From contig RSEE01000036.1 of the NCBI GenBank assembly GCA_003971905.1, forward strand, positions 1-64,000: a DNA stretch of 64,000 nucleotides, given 5' to 3'. Below are positions 13,321 through 27,412 of the stretch, piece after piece (within the stretch, counting starts at the first letter, position 1; the number at the start of each line of letters is the position of its first letter). The notes beneath the pieces were generated by a model that was not told where the DNA came from, searched no databases, and saw nothing but the letters and a program-made list of their open reading frames with translations. The translations under genes were made by a program, and so were the position numbers. This DNA comes from Moniliella sp. 'wahieum'. Taxonomy: Eukaryota; Basidiomycota; Moniliellomycetes; Moniliellales; Moniliellaceae.

Positions 13321-14286
13321 ATTTTATCGCGGCGCAGAGCCCACACGCCCAGGTGACGTCACATGTGATGGGGCTGCCACCACGGCGATATCACACGCCG
13401 GGGCCTCCGCAATTGAATGTTTTCGTTTCTGCCATCATGCATCATGCATCCCTCGCGCTTGTTCTCGATATCGAGTATCAATCGAGTGATCACATGTCAC
13501 AGCCCGATAGTGGAACTGTGCTCTTGCGTGCGCCGCTCAGGCGGTGAGCACTGGCACATGTATTTGTCCTCGAGATGGAATCCCCACGCGACACGAGACG
13601 CGCTGTGCGCTTCGCCGCGTCCTTTGCCCAGCACGCCATGCCCTCCCCTCTCTCGCGTATCTGCTGCCACAGACGAGTGCTACTGTCCACCATCCCTCCT
13701 CCAGTCGCCCCCCCGCCCGTCGATGCCGGAGCTAAGCACCCTCCCTCGGCCAGACACGGTCCCCACCCCGCCCTCAGCACCCCCAATCTCCAATCTCCCA
13801 ATCTCCGGCAGAGACGCGGTGGTGCCTCCGCCCACTACCCCCGTCGTCATCGGATCCAGAATCCCCAGTCCATGCCCCCCCCCCACAGGAAGATATTGCA
13901 TAGTAGCTCCACAGTCCACACCCCATATGGCCCAGAGACTCGGCGATAATCATGAGCATAACCCCCCCCAGTCCGCATAACGACATTGCTTCCCTCATCA
14001 CGCCCTCTCTTCTCAGGCCTCACCAGCCCCAGCGTCTCCCGCTCCCACTGCTACTCCCCCCCCCGTTCTCTCCGCATCTTGCCTCGTGCGGAGGCAGAAC
14101 AGGCGGGGCGGGGTAGAGAGAGCACGATCACTGATCTGTGCCCTCGCTCCTCCGTACCCTCAGTCTATTTATCCCGGCTTTTCGTCCTGCGAGTTCCATT
14201 CTTTGGCTCACATCCTCCTCTCCATCCTTCCCCCACCTCCCTCGTCTTCCTCCGCCCTACGTTTTCGAACAGCAGCAGCAGAGATC
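13321..14286. other. Intergenic region upstream of the TauD-like gene
   Basis: Holds the promoter of the dioxygenase gene. GC-rich with C-rich pyrimidine stretches; a CATCATGCATCATGCATCC patch lies near 13,432-13,451. No coding region is supported. Confidence 0.5.
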
Positions 14287-15814
14287 ATGGCTCCTCCCAC
14301 TGCCACCTCCACCCATACGTCCGCCCCCTCCTCTGCCTTCCCGAGCACAACGGGCAAGATCAAGTTGGCCGCCGAGACAAGCCAAGCGCCGGCCCCTTCT
14401 TCGGGCGTGAAAGAGACGGTGAACGAGTGGGCCAACGCATCCTGCAAATCCCGTTGTCCTCGGGCCAGCCCAAGCTTGACCGACAGAATGCCCTGCCCAG
14501 TCGACCAAAGACCGCTTTGCCCGGCACGGGGTGGACCTGAGCCAAGGCTACCCTGTCTACCCGACCAACCCGCCCGTCTTCCTCGACGAGGGACTGCAGG
14601 TGCGCGGCGAACATTGGAAGCATGTGGAACGCGCCACGTTTGCCGACCCGGAAAAGAAGGCGTTGCTGAGCGCGGCCAAGGAGGTGCGCCACCTCACCAC
14701 CTACATTGGTACCGAACTGGTCGGTCTGCAGCTGAGCCAGTTGACCGACCAGCAACGCGACGAGCTGGCGCTTCTGGTGGCCGAACGCGTCGTGGTCTTC
14801 CGTGACCAGGATCTGGCACCGAGCAAGCAACTCGAGTTGGGCAAGTACTGGGGCCAAGTCGAGGTGCATCCTAAGGTACCCCATGTACCCGGTTTGGAGG
14901 GCACGACGGTCATCTGGCCCAAGCTGGCAGCTTGGAGTCCAACACACAGTATGGGTTCAAGACTCAGTTCGGCACAGCCCTCTGGCACACGGACTTGACC
15001 CACGAACTGCAGCCGGCTTCCTACACCCATCTCCACAACGACTCGATCCCCATCACAGGCGGTGACACTTACTGGGTCTCGGGGTATGGCGTGTACGATA
15101 AACTGTCCCCTGCGCTACAGCAGTTCCTCGATGGCAAGACAGCCATTACCGCTCTGCGCACCCGTACGTCGACCGCACCAACCCCCTCGCCGGTCCTAAG
15201 TACATCGAGCGCGAACATGCCCTGATTCGCACCAACCTGCGACAGGTTGGAAGGTACGTGACATGCACATGCACATCCGGCATACCCCACTTTGCATATT
15301 TCCTTTGCGCTGTGGTGCATCAGGCTCGTGCCCATAACCGACGAGAGTTGAAGATCCCAAAAACTGACAATATCACTTCCTTCTTTTCTTTCTTCTTTCC
15401 TCTCACCTTCTTCCCCCTCCCCCTCTCCCTACTGCCCCTCTCCCCCACACTACAGGCCGTATTTGTCAACCGACACTACACGACGCGCATCGTCGGTCTA
15501 GAACCGGCCGAGTCCGAGGCGATTCTCAACTTGCTCTTCCAGATCTACGAAACGAGTCGCGACTTGCAAGTTCGCTTTAACTGGAAACCGTCGCGTCCGG
15601 GACTGGGCACCTCGGCATCTGGGACAACCGCGTCTCGATCCACGCTAACGTCGCAGATTACGATATTGCCGCTGACCCTTCCCCGGACCCCGACCACCTC
15701 GCTCGTCATGGTACACGCGTCACTACTTTGGGTGAAACGCCTTTCTTTGATCCTACATCCAAGTCGCAGCGCAGGCCCTCCACCAGCCCATTTATTGATT
15801 GGGCAACGGCTTAG
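14287..15814 (+). CDS. TauD/JLP1-like Fe(II)/2-oxoglutarate dioxygenase
   Basis: A non-heme iron dioxygenase of the TauD/TfdA family; fungal relatives such as Jlp1 oxidise sulfonates to release sulfite for sulfur nutrition. Substrate cannot be read from sequence. From the ATG at 14287 come a Thr/Ser-rich lead, then GYPVYPTNPPVFLDE, YIGTELVGLQLSQLTDQQRDEL, ERVVVFRDQDLAPSKQLELG, and the iron-binding WHTDLTHE (H-x-D). Next are GGDTYWVSGYGVYDKLSP, HPYVDRTNPLAGPKYIERE and, across an intron, TGWK joined to AVFVNRHYTTRIVGLEPAES. The C-terminal block WDNRVSIHANVADYD supplies the distal His and is followed by RHGTRVTTLGETPFFDP and TAG at 15812-15814. Frame changes are needed near 14,450-14,520, 14,930, 15,150, 15,235 (a C missing before TGWK) and 15,600. 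A complete set of iron ligands suggests a functional gene. Confidence 0.9.
15254..15455 (+). other. Intron of the TauD-like gene
   Basis: Begins GTACGT and ends ACAG after a pyrimidine-rich stretch. Splicing in phase 0 joins TGWK to AVFVNR, a continuous family motif. Confidence 0.85.
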
Positions 15815-16793
15815 CAGAACTCCCAGGCCAACTATGAAGGGCTAAAGGGGGTAACGTGTAATAGGGTGAACGTGGTGCACTCGCAACTCGCAACTCGCAA
15901 CTCGCAACTCGGCTGCCGTAGACACTGCAGTATTTCTGCTCTCTCCCTCTCCCCTGATGTGGCATCAGTGGCTTTCGTGGCCGCGTTGCCGCTGGACACC
16001 TCAGACCGAGAACGGACCCAGGATCCGTGTGAATGGATGTGTGAATTAGAGTCCTTATTTAGTTGCTTGGCTATAAAAGGAACTGAGCTGAGCTATAACA
16101 TGTGCGCACGGTGCATCCAGGTCAACGTACGGTAGGTGCTTACAGTGAACCTAGTAGGGAGGGGAAGGTTGAGGAAGATTCCCAGTGAATTTTCAAGGGA
16201 CATGATGCATAATATGCCTGCGACCCGGGTACGGTGGGAGCAGGATGCGAGATGCAGGATGTGAGATGCAAGATGCCAGCGAGATACACATCTCGTTTCG
16301 TCCTCTTCGACTTGACCAGCACCCAAGTTCACTATACTCACTGACAATGGAACGGAACGGACGGGGTGCCACGTTCCGTGGTTTCCTGCATCCTCTTACT
16401 GCATAGGGCTTTGGGAATACTCGCTCGACTCTCACTGCTTGGGACGAGACGGTTCATATGCATAGTTCAACGCATTTGCATAGTTCAACGTTCATGCAAT
16501 GCACAGGAGAGGTCCAAAACGAAATCAAACACTCCAGAGCAGCACTGCAGTGCTCTAATCTGTGACGTGAGTTATTGGTTTTGGAATCCGAAGCGGGTGG
16601 GCCAAAATGGGTTCAACCAACCCAGGGCCACTGATTCGCACCAGGGTGTGCGGGATAAATCCATAAATCAAAGCAACACCAAACCAACCAAACACCCGCC
16701 CAAACAAAACAATAACCAAACAAAAAGTACAATGCACACAAACTGAGTACACAATCATGTTCCTTCATTGGTTGATCAAAGTCCGTATACGAA
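15815..16793. other. Intergenic region between convergent genes
   Basis: Lies between the 3' ends of the TauD-like gene and the next minus-strand gene. It contains a (TCGCAAC)n array, a CTATAAAAGG TATA-like sequence at about 16,071 with no gene behind it, a GATGCAGGAT/GATGCAAGAT patch near 16,246-16,278 and an A-rich stretch near 16,670-16,745. Confidence 0.5.
15880..15911. repeat. 7-bp tandem repeat (TCGCAAC)
   Basis: Four perfect copies of TCGCAAC. Confidence 0.85.
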
Positions 16794-19700
16794 CTAGAGC
16801 TCATTCGAGTCCATGCGGCGCTCAAAAGCACTCAGAACCGCCGTCAAGCGATCGATTTTCCGCACCATCGAACGAATGCTGCTCTTCCCAAACGCACGGA
16901 TCATGTCGCGGACAGGAGGCAAGGACAGAGGGCGGACGCCTTCCACATGGTCTTCTGCCCGTTGCTGCGGCGAAAACGTTTCTTTCACACAGAAGAAACA
17001 CGAGCACACACATCATAGTCGTACTCTCCGTATTCCCACTTAATCCAGTCGGTATTCGTAAACGCCTCGCCCAGCTTCTCCACACGAGTGTCCCCTCCGA
17101 TGACACCGAACTATCATCATCGTCGTCACTGTAGTCCGACGGTGGGTACAGCTCCAACTGCCGCTTCTCCATATCCGGCGCCAAGTTCACCGCTGCCCGC
17201 GCTTGCCGCAGCAAAAACTCAAGCCATTCTGCAGGCGGCACGTCGCGGTGGAACGTGCGCGGGCAGTCTGGGCTAAACCGGAGAACGCACAGAAAGTACA
17301 GAGCCGCGCATCGAATCGCAATAGGCTGCTCTTCCCCTGCCAACGCAAAAAAAGACGGAACCCCAAGCTCCTCGTAACACACCTCCTCAAACGCGCCCCC
17401 GCGGAAACTCATCAAGCCAGCAGATCGATCGAGCGCCCACGCATCATCTCTGACATCAGGTACGGTTTCCGGAACCCTTCGAGTCGCGAGGGCGGATGCA
17501 GTTGGGCCGAGACCGCGTCAAGTACCAGACGCACCAGCGGGCTGTCGGACGGAACGGGGGCTGGTAATCGGGCCCCATGTGGCCTTCGATCTGAAACATC
17601 TTGAACACGATGTTCAGCATGCTTTCGGAATGAGTAAGCGCGCACCAGCGAGCGTCCTTCTCCCATTCAGCAGGAGGAAGCAGATAGGACGACAGCACGC
17701 CTGGGTCCAGAATACCAGATCCCTTCACAGCCCACAGTTCGGCAGAATACCTGAGCTGGGCTTGCTCTTGATTGTCCACACCTGCGTCTTGATCGCCTCC
17801 GCACGCACACCGAGCGATGGCGAGCGCAACAACGCCGTGGGCAGGGGCGGCTCGATCCAATCACCCTGCAACGACGACCTGAAACGACACCCTCGAACCA
17901 GACAACGTAGCAACCCTTCTTCTTCCCGCTGCAGCAGCGCCAATTGGCCCAACGGCTCCGCTGCCTCGGCCGGGGTCAAGGGGATAGGGCCATGGTAAAA
18001 CGGTCGCGTGGGCAGCTTGGCCAACAAGGCCGAAGTAAGCGCCCGCTGCTTGTCCAGCCGACTCCACAGACAGGCCACGATGAAGTTCGGAACCCCGGAA
18101 ATACCGTCGCAGAAATTACCGTAGTAAAACCGATGCGGGGCAGCCATCATCGTCGTCAATGGGTACGAGCCCAAACGCAGCCACTTGTCATAGAAGTTCT
18201 TGACTTGAAGTGGGAGGCAGGCGGTGACATGACGAACGAGTGGTCCGACAGCTTGACGTGCGAGGACGCCGGGACTGTCGCTTTGCTGTGTGGGGTCAGC
18301 AGCACGTACTTACAACAACCCAGAAGCGCCGGCGAACCAACAGCGGTCTCAGGAAGAGGGGGGGGAGAGGGTCGGCGGTGATATTGATAAACGACGTACC
18401 ATTCTTTCAGCCACACGCGCAGCAGTTCGTTCCCTCGGCCGCACTGCCCCATTTGGTCAGTTGGCTTGAGACAGCACGCCCCATTTGCTCAGTCGGCTTG
18501 AGACAGTGACAACGCCGTCGCAGTAACATCCATCGTGATTTTCGAAAGCCCATAAGGCCACTAACATGTCAATCAGGGGCAGTTGCGCCGACTGCGGTGG
18601 GCGTCAGCGAAAAGCAGCGAAAATCGGAGGACGGAGCACGACGTACCGGTTCACCACGCAAGGCAGCCAGGTTGGATTCAACACAATCCAGCAGCGGCGA
18701 AGGGTCTACCACATAGGGCTCGAACTCATTCTTCTCCTGATCATACTGGAGGTGCGACGGAGGCGATTGAGGCGATTGAGGCGATTGAGGCTCCTCCTTG
18801 CACGGCCCGTTTTTGTCCTCTGTCATCTTCAAGATCTGGGTGGGACGCGGGCAGGAATCGCGATCGGACGACAGTTTGCGCTTAGTACCGGTCCCGCTAC
18901 GTCGGGAGTGGGTCACGCGCAAGCAGAGGTCGGAATGAAGACCGAGTGGCGGTACGGGTCAACAAACCTGCGCACACATTCGCACAGCTTCGCAGAGTCA
19001 CTTCGGCAGCGGCTCAGTCGAACCGGCGGGTCCAGGTGGGCCCTTGGTCCAGCCAGGATGGCGGGCTTGGGGGTCGTCGATGCCCAAGCCATAGTAGACC
19101 GCCAACTCTTCCTTGGACCGGAACTGTTCGGCATCCGCAAGCTCAACAGCAAGGTCGGGAGAAAACTGCGAAGCAATAATCTCTGCCACCAAAGTCGCCG
19201 CATGATGGCGTGCCTTGAAGCAGTGCGAGTGCGGGGTGACCAGGACCGGAGAGCCGACCACGACATCTTCGGTGAGGAACACGCAACTGAGCAGGATACG
19301 CAGGTTGCCCGGCAACACGTAGCTGTCCAGCTCGGCGACCCACATGCACCGCAGCAAAATCCATTCGGCCATGCTTTGGTCCTCATCACCAGCCTCCGGG
19401 CCGCGGTAGGGGTAAAATCCAGGAGCCCAAGCAGCCTGCTTGTCGGCGAGCATGCGCTGCGCCATCAACGGCAACCCTTCGTCCTCCTCAGGCCCCCAGA
19501 GGGGGACGTAGGCCCGGGCCCGGCGCCGTAGCGCAAGCTGCGCAAGCCACACAGGGGGGCGGTCACACGCCAAATGGCACCGAGCGCACGCAACACGGCT
19601 TCAATCAGCTTGATCTCCTCGGTGTAGGAGGTACAACCGGATTGAACGGTGTGGTCGATGACTTGCTGCAGACAGGAAAAGAGCGAGGGACACTACGTAC

Positions 19701-20222
19701 CCGTGCCAGGTGCGATGCCATCTTGGCCGATATACGGCCCGGCGTACGCCATGCCACCACACCCAGCACGCGCGCCGCAGCGGCGCGGATCGCCAACCCA
19801 TCGGGCTCGGAAAGCGGCGCGGAGAGGGACGCAACAACTCTGTGGGTCGCGTCAGGACAGGATAGGTCAGACCAGGTGAGCTCGGCGGCGCCCATGCGCT
19901 CGGGGATGATGTGTGCGTGGATGAGCATGGAGAGAGAGAGATGGGACCTACTGAGTTAGCTGGCGAAAGCGCCAGGCGGAGCTTGCCCACCGTTGACGCG
20001 AGCACGACGGAAAGCAGGCGGTTGAGACTGGGCAGGCTCAGCGGGGCGGTAGTCGCGTTGGGATCTGGGGAGGCGGCGCCGGCGGAGGGCGGGACGGTGC
20101 TGGCAGGCATTGGATGGCCCGTCTCCGTCACCGTCACAGTCTCCATCCCCATCTCCATCTCCATCGCCATATCCGTCTCCATCGCCGTCTTCATCTTTCT
20201 CCACATTCTTCTCGGACGCCAT
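16794..20222 (-). CDS. Large alpha-helical hypothetical protein
   Basis: I do not recognise this gene. The chosen ATG (20220-20222, MASEKNVEKDEDGDG) opens an Asp-Gly repeat lead. Coding-like blocks then run to TAG at 16794: LSLPSLNRLLSVVLASTVG; DGLAIRAAAARVLGVVAW; IKLIEAVLRALGAIWRV; WAPGFYPYRGPEAG; HHAATLVAEIIASQF; a Glu/Ser-Pro segment (PQSPQSPQSPPS); FYYGNFCDGISGVPNFIV; PTRPFYHGPIPLTPAEAAE; a block with CALTHSESMLNIVFKMFQIEGHMG; PPAEWLEFLLRQARAAV; an acidic DYSDDDDDSS run; TNTDWIKWEYGEYDYD; and a basic C-terminus ending IRSMVRKIDRLTAVLSAF. The Leu/Ala-rich blocks suggest a HEAT/ARM-like helical protein of roughly 1,000 residues or more. Blocks lie in different frames, so several indels or introns separate them. 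Function unknown. Confidence 0.6.
18448..18506. repeat. Two tandem copies of a ~32-bp unit
   Basis: CCCATTTGGTCAGTTGGCTT and its near copy with CTCAGTCGGCTT are adjacent, each followed by GAGACAG. They lie inside the hypothetical gene at a place where no frame looks coding, so an intron is possible. Confidence 0.6.
20130..20200. repeat. CATCTC/CATCGC hexamer repeat
   Basis: Imperfect (CCATCTN)n microsatellite at the start of the hypothetical gene; it encodes Asp-Gly repeats on the minus strand. Confidence 0.75.
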
Positions 20223-21079
20223 CGCGGTTAGGGTGGGTGGGGATGATGGTTGGTTGGGTGGATTCTCAGGAACGCGACGCGCCCATATGGGTCTTTGTGG
20301 CGTTGAACGGCGGCTTACACCGCTTGCAACGTTCAGAGCAGGCGGCGCCACAGCGCCTGTGGTGGCGCCTTGTCTGTCGCGTCGGAAGAATTGGGGGACT
20401 GGGCGATAAGGGGAGTGCGATGAAAGTAGCTACGCTACCAGCTAAGGACGATTGCACCGGGCAGGGTGGAAACAGTCAAAGACAGCTTTGTACCTGACGG
20501 TGACGCTAGTCCAACCTTCAATGCAACCGCTGGACAAGGACAAGCGCCAGAGCAGGAGACGAACAGGAAGAAGAGAACAGGAAGTTCACCTGATGTGCAG
20601 GGTGGAAAGTCAGAGACAACAATCCGGAGCAGGCGAGTCGCGGAACTCTAAGCCAGTTCCGCTTGCCAGCGACAGGCCGATCAAAAAAAAACCAAATGAT
20701 GCCCCACATGCCACCACACTCCAGCACCAGTGGGATCGTGAAATGGGTGACATACATCACCATCCTCGCTCCTCGCTCGTCCATCCCATCTCGATCTGAT
20801 GCCACGCAGACCCGTCGTGTGGGAGGCTAGCTAATACGCTGCTTGTGACCAGCCTCTTCCTTTCCTCGGCCCTGCCCTGCCGTCGCGATCTCGGCTTCTG
20901 TCCCGCGCTATACTACCACGAGGAGAGAGAGAAAAAGCAACCTCCAAGCGCAAGAAAATGTACATTAGTGCAGTGCAGCCATAGTGAGTCTTGTTGCCCC
21001 GGACGCCAGGAGCGCCCACAGACCTGCAGAGGCCTTACGGCGCAGGCGCAGGGCCGGCGCATCACCTTGTTGTCGGCCG
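20223..21079. other. Intergenic region
   Basis: Between the promoter side of the helical hypothetical gene and the 3' end of UDP-galactopyranose mutase. No conserved coding sequence recognised. Confidence 0.45.
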
Positions 21080-22625
<1,546 letters not shown>

Positions 22626-22814
22626 GGGGCGGGGGGGGGAGGTGGTGGTGGAGGAGGAGGTGGAGTGACACGGGGGAGCTTAAGAAGTGGGCGCGGGAGA
22701 TTCCTGCAAGGGAAAGATCGGCGGGCTGCCTGCGAGCGACGCGCGAGCGCAGCCTTGCGCAGCCCGCTCTGCGCCACTCCCGCGCCCACACCGGCGCCGT
22801 GCGGCCCCTAGCCC

Positions 22815-22968
22815 CGGCACTGGCGCTGTGCAGCGTGTCGTCCAAAGGCGGGGCAACCGCAGGCAGCGCGCCAGGGGGCAGTGTGGGTCCCGTGTGGGCG
22901 CGGGCGCGCTGCTGCGCTGACACGCGCGGGGCCGGACGCGCTAAGGCCGCCGCACAGCGCCAGTGCCG
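22815..22968. repeat. Perfect 17-bp inverted repeat upstream of UGM
   Basis: CGGCACTGGCGCTGTGC at 22815-22831 reappears as its exact reverse complement at 22952-22968, with 120 bases between. An 11-base part of the same motif (TGGCGCTGTGC) recurs at 22991-23001. The surroundings are very GC-rich and consist of CGC/GCG-laden sequence with no conserved coding content. Confidence 0.85.
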
Positions 22969-23178
22969 TGCTCGCTGCCGAGCGTGCGAGTGGCGCTGTG
23001 CGTCACATGCCAGAGCGCGCACCCTGGCGGCCTCCACGTCAGCACGGCGCGCTAGGGTTAGCTCGCTTAGGGTAGGGTTGCGCTGGCGTGGCGACGCAGC
23101 CGGCGGGTCTGCGATGGGCGACGGTCGATGATCGACGAAGCACACGCAGGAAGAGGGAAGAGTGAATAGAGAATGAAA

Positions 23179-23466
23179 ATGGCTACGCAGTAAGTATTGC
23201 CTCAGCGGCGCGTTTTTGTCTACCCAGACAACGATTAATGAATCCTGGCATCCGTATCGTCCGCCTTGCCCGGACGGATCAGCGCATCGCCTCTGCCCAC
23301 GTGCGCGCTGCCCACTCCTATGTCTGTTCCCTTCCAGCTTGCTCCATTGGTCATGCGCATCGATCGTGAGTCAAACGATCCCCCGAGGGTCTTGTGCTGG
23401 GACGATCAACGTATCAGCCGGCAGCCTTTCCAGAATGATCTGCAGCAGGGAAACAAACAGCAGTAG
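23179..23466 (+). CDS. Candidate small spliced gene, about 70 residues
   Basis: I do not recognise the product. An ATG at 23179 is followed by CA|GTAAGT, with a matching CCCAG at 23223-23227, and a second possible intron from GTGCGC at 23301 to TTCCAG at 23337. Removing both (38 and 37 bases) gives a continuous frame starting MATQQRLMNPGIRIV and ending NDLQQGNKQQ before TAG at 23464-23466. The protein is basic at its start and Gln-rich at its end. Support is the two consensus-like splice pairs and the normal amino-acid composition; the very short introns count against it. It would be divergent from UDP-galactopyranose mutase and stands at the edge of the AT-shifted island. Confidence 0.28.
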
Positions 23467-26400
23467 GCCGATACGATATGTCACGCGTGACTGTCCTGTC
23501 TCAGTCTCAACCAGACTAATCCGCATGAGACTTCTGTCTGCCAGAGTGCGACGCAAGCTGACCCCATAAAATCGCTCAAGGCGTGAAGGCAAAGTGCTAA
23601 GCCGCACGTCTTCAAGCAACGTCTGAAGGGAAGGAGGCGGGAAGCAGATAAGGGAGATGCAGGGGTGCACAACCTGCGAGAGCAACTCTTCCGCCTGGCT
23701 AAGCGACCGTCACCGATCAGCTGAGGGCCGTCCACTGCAGGGGAACCCTATAAAAACGCTACCCTCCATCACTGTCAACGCGCTGACGGAGAGTGTACAC
23801 TAATCCTTATCGATCCGGCCGAGTATCCTTGTTTTCCTCGCCAACTATATGGCAGGGTCATCACCTATGGACTGTGAGAACGACAAGATGTCAGCGTAGC
23901 TGCCAGTACAAGCTTTTCTTTTCTGGGACTGTTGGGTGCCCACACTCTAGCGCATCTTCACAGTTCTCCAAACCCAACAATGTGGCGTCTAAGTCATCCT
24001 GTTGATATTCTTGGTGGCCCCACAGATTTTGCAGTGGTCACATAGCTGCATGATCGATAATGCGATCCTGAGTTGAGGCTAATGGGGATCCCGCCTGTGT
24101 GATCGCCGTTCGGGAGAAAAAGCTTGAGACGAATGGAGGGGATCATAACGTGCAATGGGAGTACTAGAGCTCTGTTCTTGATCTGATCAAAGATACTGCG
24201 TTGATCAACGGAGCTGCAGTTGCTACCGGGCACCTTCTTGTCATAACCCCCCCCCTCGATTTTGAAGCAACGACTTTGGGCTTGAGAACCAAGAGCACAG
24301 CGTCGATTCATCTCTTAAGCTATAGTGATTTGAAGTCCAGGATCCATTAGAAAGACCTGACCATTGTGTTGTTCATCATCTGGTCCGACCTCCTGGAGAG
24401 CAGAGTCGGGAGCTTTCACTCATTATCCGGAGCAAAACGACATATGCACCAATAGCAATGTGTGCAGTACCACCTCTGAAAATCCAGAGTAACGATTGGT
24501 ACATTCCCAAGCACATATTGTCCTCTTGTCCAGCACATCATGAAGCGAAGGGAAGAGTCCCCTTGTACATGTTGAACTTGTCGTCTCTCTCGTTGTGGCT
24601 TCAACACGGACTTAACGAGAAAAAAAAGCGCTTATACTAACGGGGGAAAGGACCAAATGGCGTCAAGGAAAACATTGTTCAAAACGCACATGCCATACAA
24701 AAAGAGATTGCATCCAAGTCCCAGCTATAAAAGTAGGATCGAAAACCGCAATTAAGGAAGAAAAGCCGAAACCAAATGGGAAATAATGGTCAAAACCCCA
24801 ATAGACGAGTTTTCTTCTTCCCGAAGTCCACAATGTTATCTCAACCAGCAAAAATTCAGACAAGAACATTTTGGTCTATACCTAAGAGGCCTCTCTGAGG
24901 GTTCTACTCAGTCCACCACAGATCCCATCCAAAGGTTTTGTCCACTGCCTACCTAGTTGTCGGAAAAGTCACCCACCGCGCTGGTTGTTCACGAACTTTA
25001 TTGAAACGCTCGTTTTGTTCTTCTTTTCCAAGGGTATAGTAATACCCGCTAAAGGGATATAGGAATTACATGGCATGTGGTCCAGGGGCTGGTGTGTTGC
25101 CTCTCGTGGCTGTGGATGGTCATTTATATCATCTTCCCCCTTTATATACCACCAATCCCGTCATCGCTCATACCCGTTTTCTGCGCCCCCCAGCAAGAAT
25201 TGGGGCTCTCTCCCTAGAACGAGATGTGCTGTAATCACATACTATCCCGGATCCCGGTTTGTGCGAAGCAACGACTGGTCTTTTATCAAACTAGAACCCT
25301 CTCCATCTCAGGCTCCGCGGCCTTCCACTTTAGGGGTGCGCTCCCTGAGAAAAGAACGGATTTCTCATAGTTGATCGAACCTGCTCGATTGATGGTGTTG
25401 GATGCGAACGGAGCTGTGGAGACCAGGTGAGGCCCACTTAGTTGGGGCGTCTATTTTCGCGTGTGTGGCAAGGTTGTGTATACACCGGATCAGATAAGAC
25501 TATTATATCGTGCCACAGTATATAATTATACCACAACAGTCCGACACAGGTTGATAATTCGGGAGACAAAACGAGAAATCGAAGAAGAGTCGGATAGGTT
25601 CTATCACCGACTGGAACGGTCGATCCTTGTGGAATCGCAGTGGAATTTGTGCGGGAATACTGTAGAGAGTGCAGATTTAGACGGAAATAAATGCACATGT
25701 GAGAGGGAATGACGACTACGAATAGTGTTATGCGCAAGACGGGCCGGCGAGCCTGACTGAGCCTACTTACACGATCTCTTCGCCCTCGTCATCGGCTTCA
25801 CCCCTTCGGTCCCAGGTATTGGTTGGATAACCAACACCCAAAACCAAGTTCTCGATCGCCGATGGTCAAGCGATGATCCGCGCTACCCAACTATTAGTCT
25901 CCTTCTACCCGGGTGGAAATAGGTATATATTTGCACCAATATTCGTCCCGTGTTCACCATTATCTTGCTAGGTTGTCCTTGCGTCAACCGCCCTCTCTTT
26001 TCCCCTGCCTCGTGTTAATTCTCTTTTGCGTTGTTTCCCTGTTTTGTCTCTCTCCGTAAGCAATATAGTTAGTGGATTTCCCCCACGATCCATTGGCGTC
26101 TTCACCTCCTGTCCTCGCCCATCAATTCAGTACAGGCAATTGTCTCTCCTCTTAGCCGCCTCCTCGCTACCCGTCCTGGTCTCTCCGCTCCTCAGAGACG
26201 ACTCGTGTGGGTCCCACTTCAGCCAGATCGAATACGGTCTCTGGCGGCGTTTATCCCCCGTGCCGCACCCTATTCCTGAGCCTCGAAGACTTCAGGTACA
26301 TTAATGCTACTGCCCAAACCGAAGCAACCGTGGCAGCCTTGCCACACTCCTGCAGCCGTCTCTGCTATACACCGAGAGGCCACTACTCCATGTCCCTAGT

Positions 26401-27412
26401 TCTGCTCCAATTCACCAAACACAGATCAAACAAGTAAATTCAGTTGACCCTTGGGACCCCTAAGGATTGTACTTCTGAAAAACCGGGTGTCCCTCGTTCC
26501 ACCAATCCTTTATCCCAGTCGTAGAAGGAAAGAGAAAGCACCGTTTGGTAGATCATGTATATCAGGGAATGTGAGCTCACCCTATTGAGACATATGATGT
26601 TGAGAAGCTTGCGATCCGCATCCGTATCTTTTGTTCTCTCTCCTTGAGAGCTTTCTTAATGCATAAGCAAACGGAGAAGCCATGGACCGGCCTGCGCTCA
26701 CCCAGACCAATCTAAGACTGCACAGGATCAGACGAATGCACACACCCAAATTATCCGTGGCACTAATACGAATAAAGCGAAAATACTGTGGCGCCTTTGT
26801 GACGGTGTTGCTGGCTTCCCAGGCGGAGACCTTCCCTGCCCATCGGGGCAAGACTCACCGCGACGACTGAACGCGATACAGATCCAAAATCCAAGGAACG
26901 CTCGTTCACGAGGATTGCGAGTAGCGCTTTAGTACTGTTTGTCAGGCAACGCCAGGCAGGGTCTCCGCCAGGAGGTTGCAAGAGTGGAGTTTGCCTAGAA
27001 GAAGGATGAAGGGGAAAGTGAGTCCACCTCCCGTCTCCTAACGCATCGTACCCCATAAACCCGGGTTACCCCGTGTCAACCTCGACGTTCAAGCCCCCGT
27101 CTTCAGCTCTCCGTCCCTCAGTCAACCCAGTTCGCGTGTACCTCCCCGGTGCCAGGTCGAAGCACAGCTACATCCAGCCGCGTGTGATTCCGCTTCCAGC
27201 CATCACGGCTGCGGACTTTGTATAAGAAATTTCCATGTTCTGGCTCTTCGGGTTTAAAGCACGTTGTTTTCCTATGGGGCATATATAAAATTCCTTTAGT
27301 GTTTTCCCAGAATCAGCGCCGTAGCATTCATCTATTTGCCGGTATAGTGCCTCCGCTTGGAAATATCTATAGTGAGAAGGCACAGCCCGTGGGAAATAGT
27401 GAGGAAAAGAGA
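23467..27412. other. Left part of AT-shifted, gene-poor island
   Basis: Base composition becomes clearly more AT-rich than the flanks. I recognise no conserved protein. Features seen are a CTATAAAAAC TATA-like sequence near 23,750, an AT-rich GGTATATATTTG near 25,920 and a diverged repeat near 26,276. Open frames are short and not convincing. Confidence 0.55.
26276..26440. repeat. Diverged island repeat, copy 1
   Basis: Collinear but diverged similarity to 35,143-35,275. Shared landmarks in the same order are CCTGAG-CTCGAA-CTTCAG, TGCAGCCGYCTCTGCYATACA followed by GAG.GGCC, and CAG.TCAA.CA.GTAAAT. The translations also resemble each other in one frame (CSRLCYTPRG here, CSRLCHTVRG there). The full extent is not known. 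Confidence 0.5.

Noticed and set aside
16071-16082. TATA box of an unseen plus-strand gene
   Set aside because: No credible frame follows before the convergent gene end at 16,794.
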